Below are positions 45,335 through 58,600 of a stretch of DNA of 64,000 nucleotides, piece after piece (within the stretch, counting starts at the first letter, position 1; every line of letters starts with the position of its first letter). The translations under genes and the position numbers were made by a program. The stretch comes from Rhabditoides inermis (taxonomy: Eukaryota > Nematoda > Chromadorea > Rhabditida > Rhabditidae), in the NCBI GenBank assembly GCA_963966185.1, contig CAWZYM010000045.1, forward strand, positions 184,001 through 248,000, given 5' to 3'. Below the pieces are notes generated by a model. It did no database searches, had not been told where the DNA came from, and saw nothing but the letters and a program-made list of their open reading frames with translations.

Positions 45335-47141
45335 GAGAGAGATACTTACTTGTTCAGCGCGCAGCACGTCCTCTTGGAGAACCACAACATAAAGTTCTGT
45401 AAATAATCAATCTATAATCAATTAATAACGGGCCACCCACTGTGAACTGGTGTTCGTTCTCGAGTCGTAGAGTGTACAGCTTCATGGCAGGGTTGTGGTC
45501 CTCGCAGTAGTGACGCACCTACAGTAATACCTTATACACATTACAATAGTCCATCGTAATATTTGAATAACCTCTCACGCAATATCGAAATCCAAATGAT
45601 TACCATAACCCACCATTCTCTGTAGCGTACAGGCGAGGCCGAAGCACTGTGGACATATCATGCCGTTGTTGCGCGAGGGCATCTCAGACGGCTTGAACTG
45701 AAAAGAAAAAAACACCTCTCGCCCTAGATCTGATTAGCCTTCTTGCAGGGCTCACCCTGGTTCCATCTGCAGGGGCGCAGCCTCTCGCCTGATGCTCCCG
45801 GAATGACTGATAGGAGAGAAGAGTCGAGCACCCAACGCACACGTAACGCTGCATTCTGAAAACAGCTACGATTATAGAAATTTGTAAAGTAATACAATAT
45901 TAAATGATTATGAATACGACTTACGGCACAGTATTGTGGAAGCGGAGTTCGCCGTCCGGCATCACCAGCACAGAGTCGTCGTATTCCACCTATACAATCA
46001 ATATCAATCAATACTAATCGATATCCTCTCACCTCCCCGTCCATTTCATCATAGTAGTCGAGTTGGGGCTGCATGCGTTCCTTTTTCTGCAATATTTCAG
46101 ATATTATGTAAACAACAACAACAGCACAATAAGAATGAACACTCACAACGCGGTCGGTGGAGCTGAACTTGCCGTCGCTAGTGCGCTTCTGAAAAGTATA
46201 CGTTTATGAGATACTGTAAAATAATGAATTTGGATACCTGGAAAATGTGGTTTCGGCCGCGCGTTGTCGAACCATTCTTATAGTTCATGGCCTGGAAGAA
46301 CTTGCGCACCTGTGAAGGTAAGTATTACACCACGAACATTTAAACAAGTAGATAAATCCTATAAAAGCAGGACGATGTAACCCACAATGTTGTCTGACTT
46401 GCCGGGAGTGCCGCTGTCCTCGTTCTCCTCATCTTCTTCCGCGGTATCCCCGACAACATCCGGTTCCACCTGAACAGACACATGTTCACAACAACTATAC
46501 ACATGAATCATTTGCAGTACATATAGTGGGTCCCCCGTTTTCGCGGTAGGCGAATTATCTCTGGCCGAAGAAATGACGCAGACATTTATCAGACAACTTG
46601 GAGGGAAATTATGGAAATGAATTCCATTTTTCGCTTCTTCGTATCCTTTTTCCAAATAAGTAGCTACTAGGAAATAAATTTCGAAAATTTCGATCATACG
46701 TTTGTTTGTATACCTATCAAGATCTATCATATCAATTTTCGTGAAACTTCATTAACGTCGAAGAGAGTTATTTCCGTTTTTCGTTCCGTTGAGAGTTATA
46801 AATGTTGTATACGTCAATACGTTTCGCCTTAAAATACCCGTCATTTCTAAATGAAATGATCGAGACCGATAGCGTTGCGGCGCGTAACTGAGTAATGAGT
46901 AAGAAACGAAACTAGACAATTTATATTTGCATATGCCTGTCTCTGATTCAGTGGCTCGTCTCGTATTCAATTTTACGACTTGCCTACCGCGAAAACGGGG
47001 GACCCACTATACACATTAAAATAAATAATAATATACACTCACCTCTTCTTCTTCCTCGTCGCCCCCAGAGGCGCCGTCAATCTGCGCCTGTGCGAGCTTG
47101 AATATGTCCTCCTCCGTCTCCTGCTGTTGAGATGACGCCAT
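42826..47141 (-). CDS. Unrecognised zinc-finger protein, about 20 exons
   Basis: Exons join in frame from MASSQQQETEEDIFKLAQAQ (47141) to VKQFTPRRMRR (stop 42826). In order: an acidic N-terminus; VRKFFQAMNYKNGS; a C2HC finger YVCVGCSTLLSYQSFREHQ ending in RGC; a C2H2 finger CPQCFGLACTLQRM...H-x4-H; a segment VQNYVCGFIV, FACTCYVKK and YVEYCLEHSHPL, whose C..C..C..H-x-H spacing resembles WRKY-GCM1/FLYWCH DNA-binding folds; a basic Ser-rich region (SESPSKSRSGRNIKR); an acidic Gly-rich stretch; MTLADIIAPHVNDFDDM; and a C-terminal helical part. This suggests a nuclear DNA-binding protein, but that is inference. Introns contain a MITE (46524-47009), a LINE fragment, several (GA)n runs and a 68 bp tandem duplication that copies a donor site. 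Confidence 0.7.
43735..44080 (+). pseudogene. LINE 3'-terminal coding fragment in an intron
   Basis: Reads LGLETLESRRAVNDI, then IHKIVHGRT, and RIWNSLPSNIIAIRDTGSFK. This matches the C-terminal region of CR1/RTE-type LINE proteins (LxSLExRR..xDL; WNSLPxxIV....SFK). It lies antisense to the zinc-finger gene, in the intron between about 43,650 and 44,290, and has no start or RT. Confidence 0.75.
44591..44651. repeat. (GA)n microsatellite in an intron
   Basis: About 30 GA units with a G-run, in a zinc-finger gene intron. Similar runs lie at about 45288-45330 and, as (CT)n, at 42890-42950 and 43210-43250. Confidence 0.85.
44933..45072. repeat. 68 bp tandem duplication that copies a splice donor
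   Basis: The exon end GATGGAAGGGACGG with donor GTGAGTGG and the following purine-rich intron start occurs twice (coding strand), 68 bp apart. The copy next to the exon restores the reading frame to PVYVEYCLEH; the other is a decoy donor inside the intron. Confidence 0.8.
46524..47009. mobile_element. MITE family B, 486 bp, perfect 28 bp TIRs
   Basis: Begins TAGTGGGTCCCCCGTTTTCG and ends with the exact reverse complement over 28 bp. TA is present on each side. Non-coding interior. It sits in the first intron of the zinc-finger gene. Confidence 0.88.
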
Positions 47142-47959
47142 CACCTGATGTGACGTCATCTACTCGAATTATTTACCCTTGATTCAAACTAATCGTACGG
47201 AAATAAACAATACAAATAAAGAAAACAACAAACAAAAACAAAACCAGCTGTCGGATCGGAACGACGACGCGCGCAACCTTATGACTATTTAGTGTATGAC
47301 GATTTGCACGACACACAGTAAGGCACTATACACTACACATTCAGTTTTTTTTCAAAACACTTAATCAGGGGAAAATATCGCGCATACTAACACTTTGTTC
47401 AACAAGTTCTGTGCCACGAACTCAATCTTACTCGTCGAACCCATTTCAAATATGTGAATTCACTTGGAACCTAAAACGCTTGCTTGCAGAACAAGAGAGA
47501 AATATGGCACCGTACATCTCCTTACTACTAGGCATACATTTTTAGTGAATTTTAAAATTTTCAAACGTTTTCCGAGACCTCTGTTTCAGTCCGGTCACAA
47601 GCAACTCTTTTCACTCTCGGCGGCGTGTGAAGAGTGGCTGGGCGATAGAGACGATACGCATCTACCGAGTTCTCGCTCTCCTTGTTTCAACCCTGTGCTC
47701 TCCCGAGTGGACTCGATAGGTGCAGGAGATCAGTGCGATGATGACAATCCTCCTTCTGCTCCCGCCAACACACCGCCCCTCCCCCTATATAGGCCAACAC
47801 CCAACACCACGCTTCATTCACAGCTCGTCTCATTTACCGTCATTTGTTTGTAACGTTTTCGTGTATGCTCACTCAAAAAGAGCTAGATGCAATTACAGAG
47901 AAGGCTTTGCATCAATGTCCATGGTGGTCTATTTATTTACCTATAGTGGTCTATCGAGA
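47142..47959. promoter_or_regulatory. Divergent intergenic region
   Basis: Lies between the starts of the minus-strand zinc-finger gene and the plus-strand methyltransferase gene. A TATA-like CCCCTATATAGGC at about 47782-47794 is 170 bp upstream of the latter's start and is a candidate promoter. Confidence 0.45.
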
Positions 47960-49835
<1,876 letters not shown>

Positions 49836-50454
49836 AACATCCGTCTCTCATAGAACAAGCCAATCCCTAGAATATTCGTGATCCAACCACGTGCAATGTT
49901 TGTACAGATATTGATGAATGTGATGAATTGTTTTACAAAGATAATAACGAATAATGTTTTCTTACCTTACTCCTTGAAGCTCTTACAGAACAATACAGAA
50001 CTGTGTCCCTCGCGGTCAGCGCGAGTCTTCTTATCTTCGGCTGGTCCCACGACGGCGACGGCTCCGGAGTCGACGCCGTCTCCTCGGGCGGTCCCCTTCC
50101 TCAATGGTGCGGGAGTGAAGAGGGATGGTTTCGAGTGGCATGGGGCCCTTCTCGAGGTCCACCGGCAGCGCGCGATCAGTCCACATGGCGAATGATCATC
50201 TGGCTCCATCCGCAACCGTTATACCGGACTTCCTGTTGCTCCTCCCCTCTTTTGCTCCCAACTCCTCTCCTTCATCCTGTCCATCTTGTCAGTTATGCGC
50301 CGGTGTCCATTGAGTCAACCACATGTGCGGCCTCTCGCTTCTCTGGTGGGAGCTGATACATTACCGATACATTCGAATCAATGTCGAGATCAATGTGGAG
50401 GACAACGTGGCAGTCGCTGCTCTCCCCGACTCTCGAGAATACTGCAGGGTTGGT
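49836..50454. other. Intergenic region with an unresolved minus-strand frame
   Basis: Below the methyltransferase stop. A minus-strand frame at about 50293-50460 reads SDCHVVLHIDLDIDSNVSVM and ends SMDTGA. Another at 49967-50215 is Arg/Pro-rich. They may be exons of a lost or unmodelled gene, but I cannot connect them. Confidence 0.3.
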
Positions 50455-50995
50455 GATTATAAAAAGAATGCAGTAGGAATATAAGTCGGGTTCGATTGCT
50501 TTTTTCACAAAGTTATAGAGAATTTTGATCCTGGCCAATAATGCGACTAAAGTTGCAAAACTGTCTATGGTAGATATTTAACAGCTAATGATGCAAAATC
50601 GTTCCTGAAATTCTGTGAATGAATTGTAAAATAGTTCAAAAATGAAACGAACGATCAATTTCCAAATGTTCTGTCTTGTGTTCTGCAAAATAGGCCCATG
50701 AACAGCCCATGGACAATTTTGCAGACGTGTAGCGAGAAAATATCTGCAGAATCGGCCCTCGGTCGATTTTACAGACGAAACACAGAGATGGCAGAACAAT
50801 CTGCAGAATCGGCCCTCGGCCGATTTTACAGACAAAGCGCAGAGAGGGCTGAACCACCTGCAGAATCGGCTCTTGGCCGATTTTGCAGTCAGACCTAATA
50901 GCTTGTCTTGGCAAAACATTCGCCGAGCGCGGGACTCGATCCCGAAAAGCTAGCGCGCGGATAACGCAACGATACCACTAGGCTCTCAGAGACGG
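50455..50995 (-). mobile_element. SINE-like element, left copy of a head-to-head pair
   Basis: On the minus strand it starts (50995) with a tRNA-like head: TAGTGGTATCGTTGCG as A-box-like and GGATCGAGTCCC as B-box-like. It continues through GCGAATGTTTTGCCAAGAC into about three tandem units of about 57 bp, each with a small hairpin (AATCGGCC..GGCCGATT). It then runs on to about 50455. The head cannot fold into a normal tRNA, since its acceptor arms do not pair. Confidence 0.7.
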
Positions 50996-51185
50996 GAAGA
51001 ATGCGCTGCGTTCAAATAGACGAGACTTGAAGATGCTTACTTTGTGAATGTAATTCCTTCTGAACCAAGAAACAAATTCCACTAAGACAATTTGTAAACA
51101 TAGCTATTGATTAGTGAATAATCACTCTCACACAAATAGCATTCGAGGACTTTTTGAGTTGCGCGCTGTCGACTATCAGTTAATG

Positions 51186-51720
51186 CATACCAGCGTAGTA
51201 TAGTGGTATAGTATCGCGAACACTGATCTTATCTCGAGAGTTCAAACCTCCCGCTCGGCGAATGTTTTGCCAAGACAAGCTATTAGGTCTGACTGCAAAA
51301 TCGGCCAAGAGCCGATTCTGCAGGTGGTTCAGCCCTCTCTGCGCTTTGTCTGTAAAATCGGCCGAGGGCCGATTCTGCAGATTGTTCTGCCATCTCTGTG
51401 TTTCGTCTGTAAAATCGGCCGAGGGCCGATTCTGCAGATATGTTCTCGCTGCACGTCTGCAAAATTGTCTGTGGGCTGTTCATGGGCCTATTTCGCAGAA
51501 CACTTTCAAGTCGATGATGCGTCCCATTTTGAAACGATTTTACAATGCAAAGACGGAATGTTTTGGATTTTCAGAAACATTTACTTTTTGAAAAAGTTAT
51601 TTGTTATTTATTTATGATGGAATGAGTTTACAAACTTTAGTCGCAATATGTACCGATTTTAAAGTTCTCCATATTATTGCGAAAAAGACAATTGAACCCG
51701 ACTTATATGTGTGCCACTCG
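51186..51720 (+). mobile_element. SINE-like element, right copy of a head-to-head pair
   Basis: Plus-strand copy: tRNA-like head with TAGTATAGTGGTATAGTATC and GAGTTCAAACCTC, the same CGCTCGGCGAATGTTTTGCC junction, the same ~57 bp hairpin units, then a diverging tail that still matches the left copy out to about 51715. Both tails can be read as the short peptide KKxIEPDLY. Together with the left copy it forms an inverted repeat of about 1.27 kb. Confidence 0.7.
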
Positions 51721-52084
51721 AATGTTACTCGTGAAAAGAGTGCAACTCATTTGCGGGCTCGCCATTATGGGAAGAGAGATGGGCAGTTTCGGTTTGTAAA
51801 ACGTCGAAATGAACATCCAGTCATAAAATAGATATTTATCTGCATACATATCACTCAACGCTCAAAGAAACTTCTCCTCGAAAAAAGGACAGCGAATATA
51901 ATAAATAAAACAGCAATGATACAAGTACTGCTTACTGCATGTCAATAGAAACCGGGTGGGTGCTCTCCAGAGAGACCACGCGGAGAGTCTGCACAACGAG
52001 TAGGGAACACAAACAGTATACAAGTAGAGGACAGTGGAAAACGCCTAGTGCGCCATGCCAATCGATATCAATCGATATGTGTGT
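51721..52084. other. Intergenic region downstream of SCAMP
   Basis: Presumed SCAMP 3' untranslated region; nothing further recognised. Confidence 0.45.
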
Positions 52085-54782
52085 CTAGAACTTTCCGCGC
52101 GCGGCGTTCTGAACGGCAGCCCCGGCGGCGGCAGTGGCGGCGGCGCCGGCGGCTGCCCGCACGTTGCCGTCAGACATGACCCCGTCGGTGAACTCCTGCC
52201 GAGCCTTGTCCATCGAGAAGCCAGCGCCCCGGTACAGACGGTGCACCTTCACGAGGGAGTACACCTGCAAAATGGACAATCACTAGAGTGTCTTGAGCCT
52301 TCTCTACTCCTTCTCACTCTCGTTATAATTCATTCAGCAAATTAATACCTTACGCTGCTAGTATGTTGTTCGATTTGTTAACACTCTCAAGCGCTCATTC
52401 GTATTGTTTCCAAAAATGCATGGTTTTCTTCTACTTCTGTGTATATTTGTACAGTGTACACCGATTTTTACTGTAGCACAACTGATTATTGACATGCTCA
52501 CTCACCATTCCGAGGAGAGCCACGGTGAATGAGACAGCAGACACAGTCATCACAAGGGCAACGAACACGTTCACCTGAAAGCAACCATGAGAGGGAGAGA
52601 GAGAAGGGAGGGAGAGAGAGAGAGGGAGAGAGGGAGAGAGGGAGAGAGGGAGAGAGGGAGAGAGGGAGAGAGGGAGGGAGGGAGGGAGGGAGAGAGAGGG
52701 AGGGAGGGAGAGAGAGAGAGAGAGAGGGAGGACGTCCCCGCACCTTGTACGTCTCTATGGCGTTGACCCATCCGCACGCGTACTGGCTGAATCCGAGGGT
52801 CTGCACCAGGCAGAACAGACAGTGGAAGAAGAGAACGAAGAAGAACACCTAAACATCCATCAATACGATGTTGAAAAATATTGATGTGAATATTCCATCC
52901 ATGAATACACTATACACAACATACTAAAAAGGGAACGCACCATAAAGTTGAAGCTGGAGTCGTTCCTGAATGCCTTGTAGACGGGGCGGAACCAGAAGAG
53001 GAACGAGCAGGGAGAGAACAGACCGAGCTGGATGATGGACAGGAAGAGCAGGCCGATGGAGCCTGCAAGGGGAAGGGGTGAGAGGGGGGGACAGGCTGGT
53101 CGACGCACCGCCTCCCCAGATGAAGAAGAGAAGGGCGGCGACGACGTTGATGCACAATGCGAGGACGTACGAGAGGAACACGTGGTAGACGGTAGTCACA
53201 ACTGACTGGAACTGCACTGGGATCTCCACTTCGATGTCCTGCAACACATCAATCAATCAATCAATCAATCAATCAATGCACACAATCCATCAAACCTCAA
53301 TCAGCCGATTTTTGGGCTTCTAGATCTCGATGGTATAAAAAAGCTACCGGCAACCAAAATCTCTAATCAATACATTGATCAATCTTATAATATACGACAT
53401 ACGACCTTACCTGATAGAAGCATGGCTCGATGGGGATGACGGTGGGTAGCGGGGGCCAGTTGTGGGGCCGCGCGTTCCCGCCGGGGGTCGACGCGGCGCC
53501 GCCCGCAGCCGGTGCGGCTCCCGAAGAACCCTGCAACACACAGCGATAAATTTCCAATACATATAATCCGCAAACACTAACCTGCTGCTGCCTTCTGGCA
53601 AGATCCTCCTCGCGACGGCGCAGCTCCTGCAAGCACACCTCTCTCTCCCCCTCCCCTCCCCCCCTCTCTCTCTCTCTCTCTCTTCTCTCTCACCTCAGCC
53701 TTCCTCTCCAACTCTTCCTGCTTTCTGAACAGCTCATCATTCATGCTCGAAGAGGGCGCCTGAAATACCATATCAATACATTATTGAAAGTTATGAATGT
53801 GAACAAATGTTTGCACTGCACAAGGTAGATCTAGGAACATGGATAACAGTGAGGAAAATTGTTGAACGTGTCTGTCTATGCAACGGCAACTATCCAAAGA
53901 GAGACGAGTCCAAGCCATGAATAAACAATGCTGCTTTCCCCTCTCACTCCATTCCATTCCATGCAACAGTCGCGTAAACAAAACACAGCCAGACAGTGAG
54001 TATGACATCATCACATCGGTTTCACTCCGATTCGCCTGAGGGCGAGAGACGGAGAAGGCGGCGTGCGGGAATAATCGATAGGCCGACGACGGCTCGCAGC
54101 CTGGTTAGGAGGAGAGCAAGTGGATGAAATGGAGGCAGCTGTATGTTGATAATGCAATATTCGGGTGTGTACCATGAGGGTATATTCTCAAGGGAGGCCC
54201 GGATTGAGGGGATATCGACTTGCAACGGCGGGCTCACATGGCGGGCGCAAGAGAAGCGAAAAGACACACTTTCCAATTAGAAACTGTGAATGCGCGCTTT
54301 TCGGATGAGTCAAATGCCGATGCAGGCGGCCGGAGCAGCTGCATTCCTCGCACCCAATCATCCCACCGAAACGTTTTATTTGATGTTTCCAATTCGTTCT
54401 AGTAACGGAAGGTGTCCGTGAGTTGTTTTATGTAGTCTCTATTGATTGTGCAAACAGTCTGCAGCGAACAAACTGCACAATGGGGAACATGCACACGTAC
54501 GAGCACATTGGTTACTTTACTGATTAAGAAGAGTGAATACATAAATTACTGCATATTCTGATAATTGTGATTTACCGTGTGAGTAGCGGGCTGCGAGGAT
54601 GCGGCGGCGGCAGGCGGTCGGTTGGCGAACGGGTTGAAGTCCTCGGTGGCATTCTGCTCCGACGACGCCGCCGCCTGCCTCACACTCGGATCCTGAATAG
54701 AGGATGGTGTTACGAAACCAAAATGAAAACAATAAAAACTCACCGAAAAGGGATCAGCGAACGGATTTCCGTTGAGAGACAT
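52085..54782 (-). CDS. SCAMP: Secretory carrier membrane protein (SCAMP)
   Basis: Tetraspanning protein of recycling endosomes and post-Golgi vesicles. It starts [13 protein letters not shown] and contains two NPF motifs (GNPFADP and NPFANRP), which bind EH-domain proteins. Next come a coiled-coil region ([20 protein letters not shown]) and a Pro/Ala-rich exon leading to [17 protein letters not shown]. Then four membrane segments: [60 protein letters not shown] and [20 protein letters not shown]. The conserved cytoplasmic E-peptide region between TM2 and TM3 reads [20 protein letters not shown]. The C-terminus is Ala-rich. Introns contain (GA)n/(CT)n runs at splice sites, including one of about 150 bp at 52590-52730, and a (CAAT)n run at 53251-53277. 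All family parts are present. Confidence 0.95.
52590..52730. repeat. Purine-rich GGGA/GA microsatellite
   Basis: On the coding (minus) strand of SCAMP this is a CT-rich run ending at the acceptor, so it acts as an extended polypyrimidine tract. Confidence 0.85.
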
Positions 54783-55629
54783 GTCTGCAATAACGGTTAT
54801 GTTATAGATGTTGGCCAAAACGGATGAGTAACAATTAATCAATTTAATCGAGCTGCGCACATCACATACACACGAACAGAAGGAAAACAATGAATCACGT
54901 CGCCGCACCCAAAAGTCGATCGCAGCAAGCATTGTCACACCGAGTTGTCTCCGTTCAACCCGTGCCACGAGTTTGCGCGCCAATTTTTGGGTCCCGAACA
55001 AGAAACGGCGCCCGTAAACGACACTACGAAATTTTCAAAAACTTTGATCGCCTTAATATCCATGAATACTGTATTATAAATTAATTTAAAGTCATGAAAA
55101 TAAATCCCAGTACCAGTACTACAAAAGTGGTCGCACGCACTGAAATCGGTCAAATATTGTTCGAAATATAAATAATTTAAAGTTTAATTTGACCATATCT
55201 TACAGAACTATTTTTCTGGTGTTGTGCCTGGAACCACTTTTTCGAAGTAATAAATACACTTCGAACGAAACCTTGAGTATGAATTTAGGTTGCATACTCA
55301 TAGATATTAAGCCCTTGGAACATGTTAGTGTTTCAGATATTGTGCCTGTCGTGCAACACAGTCGTGCACTAGTGAGTCATGATCTCCTCAGCTGACTCTA
55401 TGTGTCGCGCGACTGAGTAGTTTTTGTGTTTGTATTCATGTTTTTGTATTGTATTTGTCATAATTTATCTCTCTGATCATTCTGAACCACATTTTATATG
55501 ATTCGGAGATATGTAGGAGGTTATATTCTTGTGTCTACAATATCTTTTTGCTCGTTTCTTGCCTCCCTTTTAAGTTCAAATACATCTTTATTATTATACA
55601 AACTGATTATGGTTTGGTAATAATATCTT
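54783..55629. other. Intergenic region between SCAMP and the transposase-like gene
   Basis: SCAMP promoter region and the 3' untranslated region of the next gene. No exon support. Confidence 0.45.
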
Positions 55630-58600
55630 CTAGATCATGTTCTCAATCTCGTCCTCCTCAGTCTCCTTGTCTTTCCATAGAATGCAAGCTCGCGCATTGC
55701 ACTCCTCCATCGTGAGGTTGAGAGCACTCGGGTTCAACTGTGCGAAGCCCATGCGACCTGTTACTGCGTTCACATGGGCATGAAGCGCCTCCAGCCCTTG
55801 TTCACTGAACAGTCCGATCGTGCCCCACTCATCCAAGAAGTGCTTGATGTGCTCTGAAAATGTATTTGATACGCTGTCGTTTTGCATGTGAAAAGACTCA
55901 CTGATCATGATGTGGTGCTTCGGCGTCTCTCTCAGCTCTGGGAAGTGAGTCATGTAGAGAGCAGGGAGCGCCTCACACGCCTTCTTGACCTTCTCCTTGT
56001 GTTCCTTCTCCAGAAACCCGGCCTTCATGCCGGTCTGGATGGTACGGAGCTGGTATGCAATCGCATAGTACTTCTCCGCGAGCTGCTTCACCACCTCATT
56101 CTCGTGTTGCACAAGCGGCTGCAGGATGTGGTGAATGTTGCTGATGAACAGCTGACACATGTTGCCCGTAAGCGAGCCTGAAAAGTTGCGATTGAAAAAT
56201 TATCACATATTCGGAAACCAATATGTCTGTATTACCTGTGTGAAAACTGTTTTCGCGGATCTTGCACTTCGCCATTGCCCCCTTGACCTTCTCCTTGAGT
56301 CCATCGAGCAATCCCTCCTAAAAATGTGTCGTTTATAACCTAAATGTATATCCTAATTTCCTACTTTCAGCTGCTCGCGCGACTGCAGCTCCACGGATAT
56401 CTTCTCAACGACGACGTCGAACACAGCGACGACATCTGACAGCTTCTGCGCCTTGGGCGCGCGGCATCTGCAGGTAAAAAAAGTTCTTGTACATTTGGGG
56501 TTTTATATTAGCTTGTAAAATACTCACACGATGCACATGTGGTCCTGCTTGTCGAGACCAGCTTGCTCGTCGGCTGTCACAATCGCGTCACACGTCGCAT
56601 GCACAGCTCGGCCGCATTCATCGCACTCCACCCACTTCACGAGATCCTTTTCAGATATCGTCTTTCCCGGCTGACGGAGGGGACACCAGGAGTGTGCGCA
56701 GCCAGACGCGCCCGATCCCTCAACTGCTCTCGCTTCCAGCGACCCTGAGGTGAGAACGTTAGATTGTTTTGTATGTTTGTGTCTAAAACACACCTTGTTC
56801 GGGGAGCTTGTTGAGTATCGTCTTGTACTTGTTCACCCGCTGTGTGGAAGCCAGCAACGCGTTGGATGAGATGGTGGAGAAGCACCGGCTGATGACGTCA
56901 CCAGCTCCTGCACACTGCGAAGGAAGCAGCTTCATGGAGAGAGGCATGTTGAGGAGCAGCCGGATGTCGATGACGTGGAGGTCTGTGAAGAGAGCATTCT
57001 TCATTCCACTGACGATTCCAATGTCGAGATGAAGCTGTGCGACCGCAGAAGTGGAGTGGAGCAGTGGCTGCGTCGCCATTCCCTGTGTGTCGGCATACTC
57101 GACCTTGCCCGTCCGCTTCTTCATCGCCTCTGCCTTCTTTCCCTGCTTCACCATGTCCCTCATGGTTCTCTCCTCGTGGCTCGTCTGCTTTACCACTGGA
57201 ATCACCTTGTCGCGCAGCGCGCGCGCCTTCTCCCGTGCGGGGACGATCTTCTGCAGTTCCTTGAACGGCTGCAGCTCTCGCTTCGGCTTGAGACAGAACA
57301 AGCAAAACCACTTGCAGCCTGTGCCGCCGTGTCCCTGGGTGCTGCTCAGCGACTTCAGGTCTCCGATGAGCATCTTGACGAGAGGGAAGACGACGTCATT
57401 GCCATCCTTCTCCACCACCACCTCCTTCATGTCGTTGATGACGTCGAAGATCTGCTTGAAGACAGCGCGGATGTAAGTGGTGCACTCCTTGCCAACGTAC
57501 GCACCGACCAGGAACCAGTTATAGCAGCTGTTGGCGTTCTGGTTGTTGGCAAAGGAGATGGCGAGCTTCGTCATCCCCTTGCCAGCGTCAATGCCGATAC
57601 GAAGCCACGCCTTGTCCTTGAATCCGGGCTTGAAGGAGGTGACGCGGCGCCTGGCGAGGTCGGAGATGTAGTCGCGCAGGTGCTCGGGGTCCATGATGCT
57701 GCACGAGAGTCGTACCACGTTGCCAGTCTCTGAAAATAATGAATTATGCTTTATTCGAATTTATAAGTTGTATCTTCATGCTGTATTCTGTATTATTTTA
57801 TTGTTTTCAGGTTGTCATCGTCCTGAGATGGTCTACCGACTACCGCTCTTGGATCATATTGTGGCCCCATTCTACGACAATCGACAGGTGAGAGAATATT
57901 GATCTATTTTTATTGATTGATTGGATCACTCACTTTCATCGACTAGTGAGACGTACTCCCCCTTGTACACTGCGGGAATGACCATGGATTCCTTGGTTCT
58001 CTTGTACACGTCTCTGCCGTAGAGAAGGCGCGTGCCGAATCCCTTGTTGAGGCCGGAGGAAAGGTCTATCACCTTGTTCATAGAGATGTTAGCCTCAGTC
58101 ATTAGGCGCACTTGTTCCTCTGAAATTATCATTGTTTCCCCCCTCTGTCTCTGTTTCTGTCTCAGTTTTGTTCCAGATATCACGCACTCGCTTCAATGTG
58201 ACTCGGTCGTTCTGTCATCTCCTCCACTCGTTGTTTCAGGAGGGAATCCTTCTTCTGCCACTCCACAATGAGGTGCGCGAGTGCCTCCCTCTTCGACTCG
58301 ATCGAGTTGGCGTCGTGCGGCACAGCGGCAAGAGCAGCCTTCTCTGCACACTCAGTCCATCGTCTAGAAAAGAGGTATGCCGTATGTACTTAATTGTTCC
58401 ACATAACAATCCATTGTTATACTAACCTTTTGTTGCTTCCTGTGGAAGGATAGTTGTCGTTTGACGTGTAGACAGGGAGAGAGAAGTGTCGATAGCTATG
58501 CCCTCCTCTTGTCCGGAAGGTGTAGCTGCCGTCTGGGCCTTTCTCACGTGCAGCCTTCAGGTTCGCCAGAGTGGGCTCGAACAGCACGGGGGCCGGGATC

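Noticed and set aside
50930..51260. tRNA-like sequences as functional tRNA genes
   Set aside because: A- and B-box-like parts are present, but acceptor and anticodon stems do not pair. They are better read as SINE heads.
50698..51483. Regularly spaced ~57 bp repeats with palindromes as a CRISPR array
   Set aside because: The units are directly adjacent with no unique spacers, there are no cas genes, and the genome is eukaryotic. They are the body of a SINE-like element.
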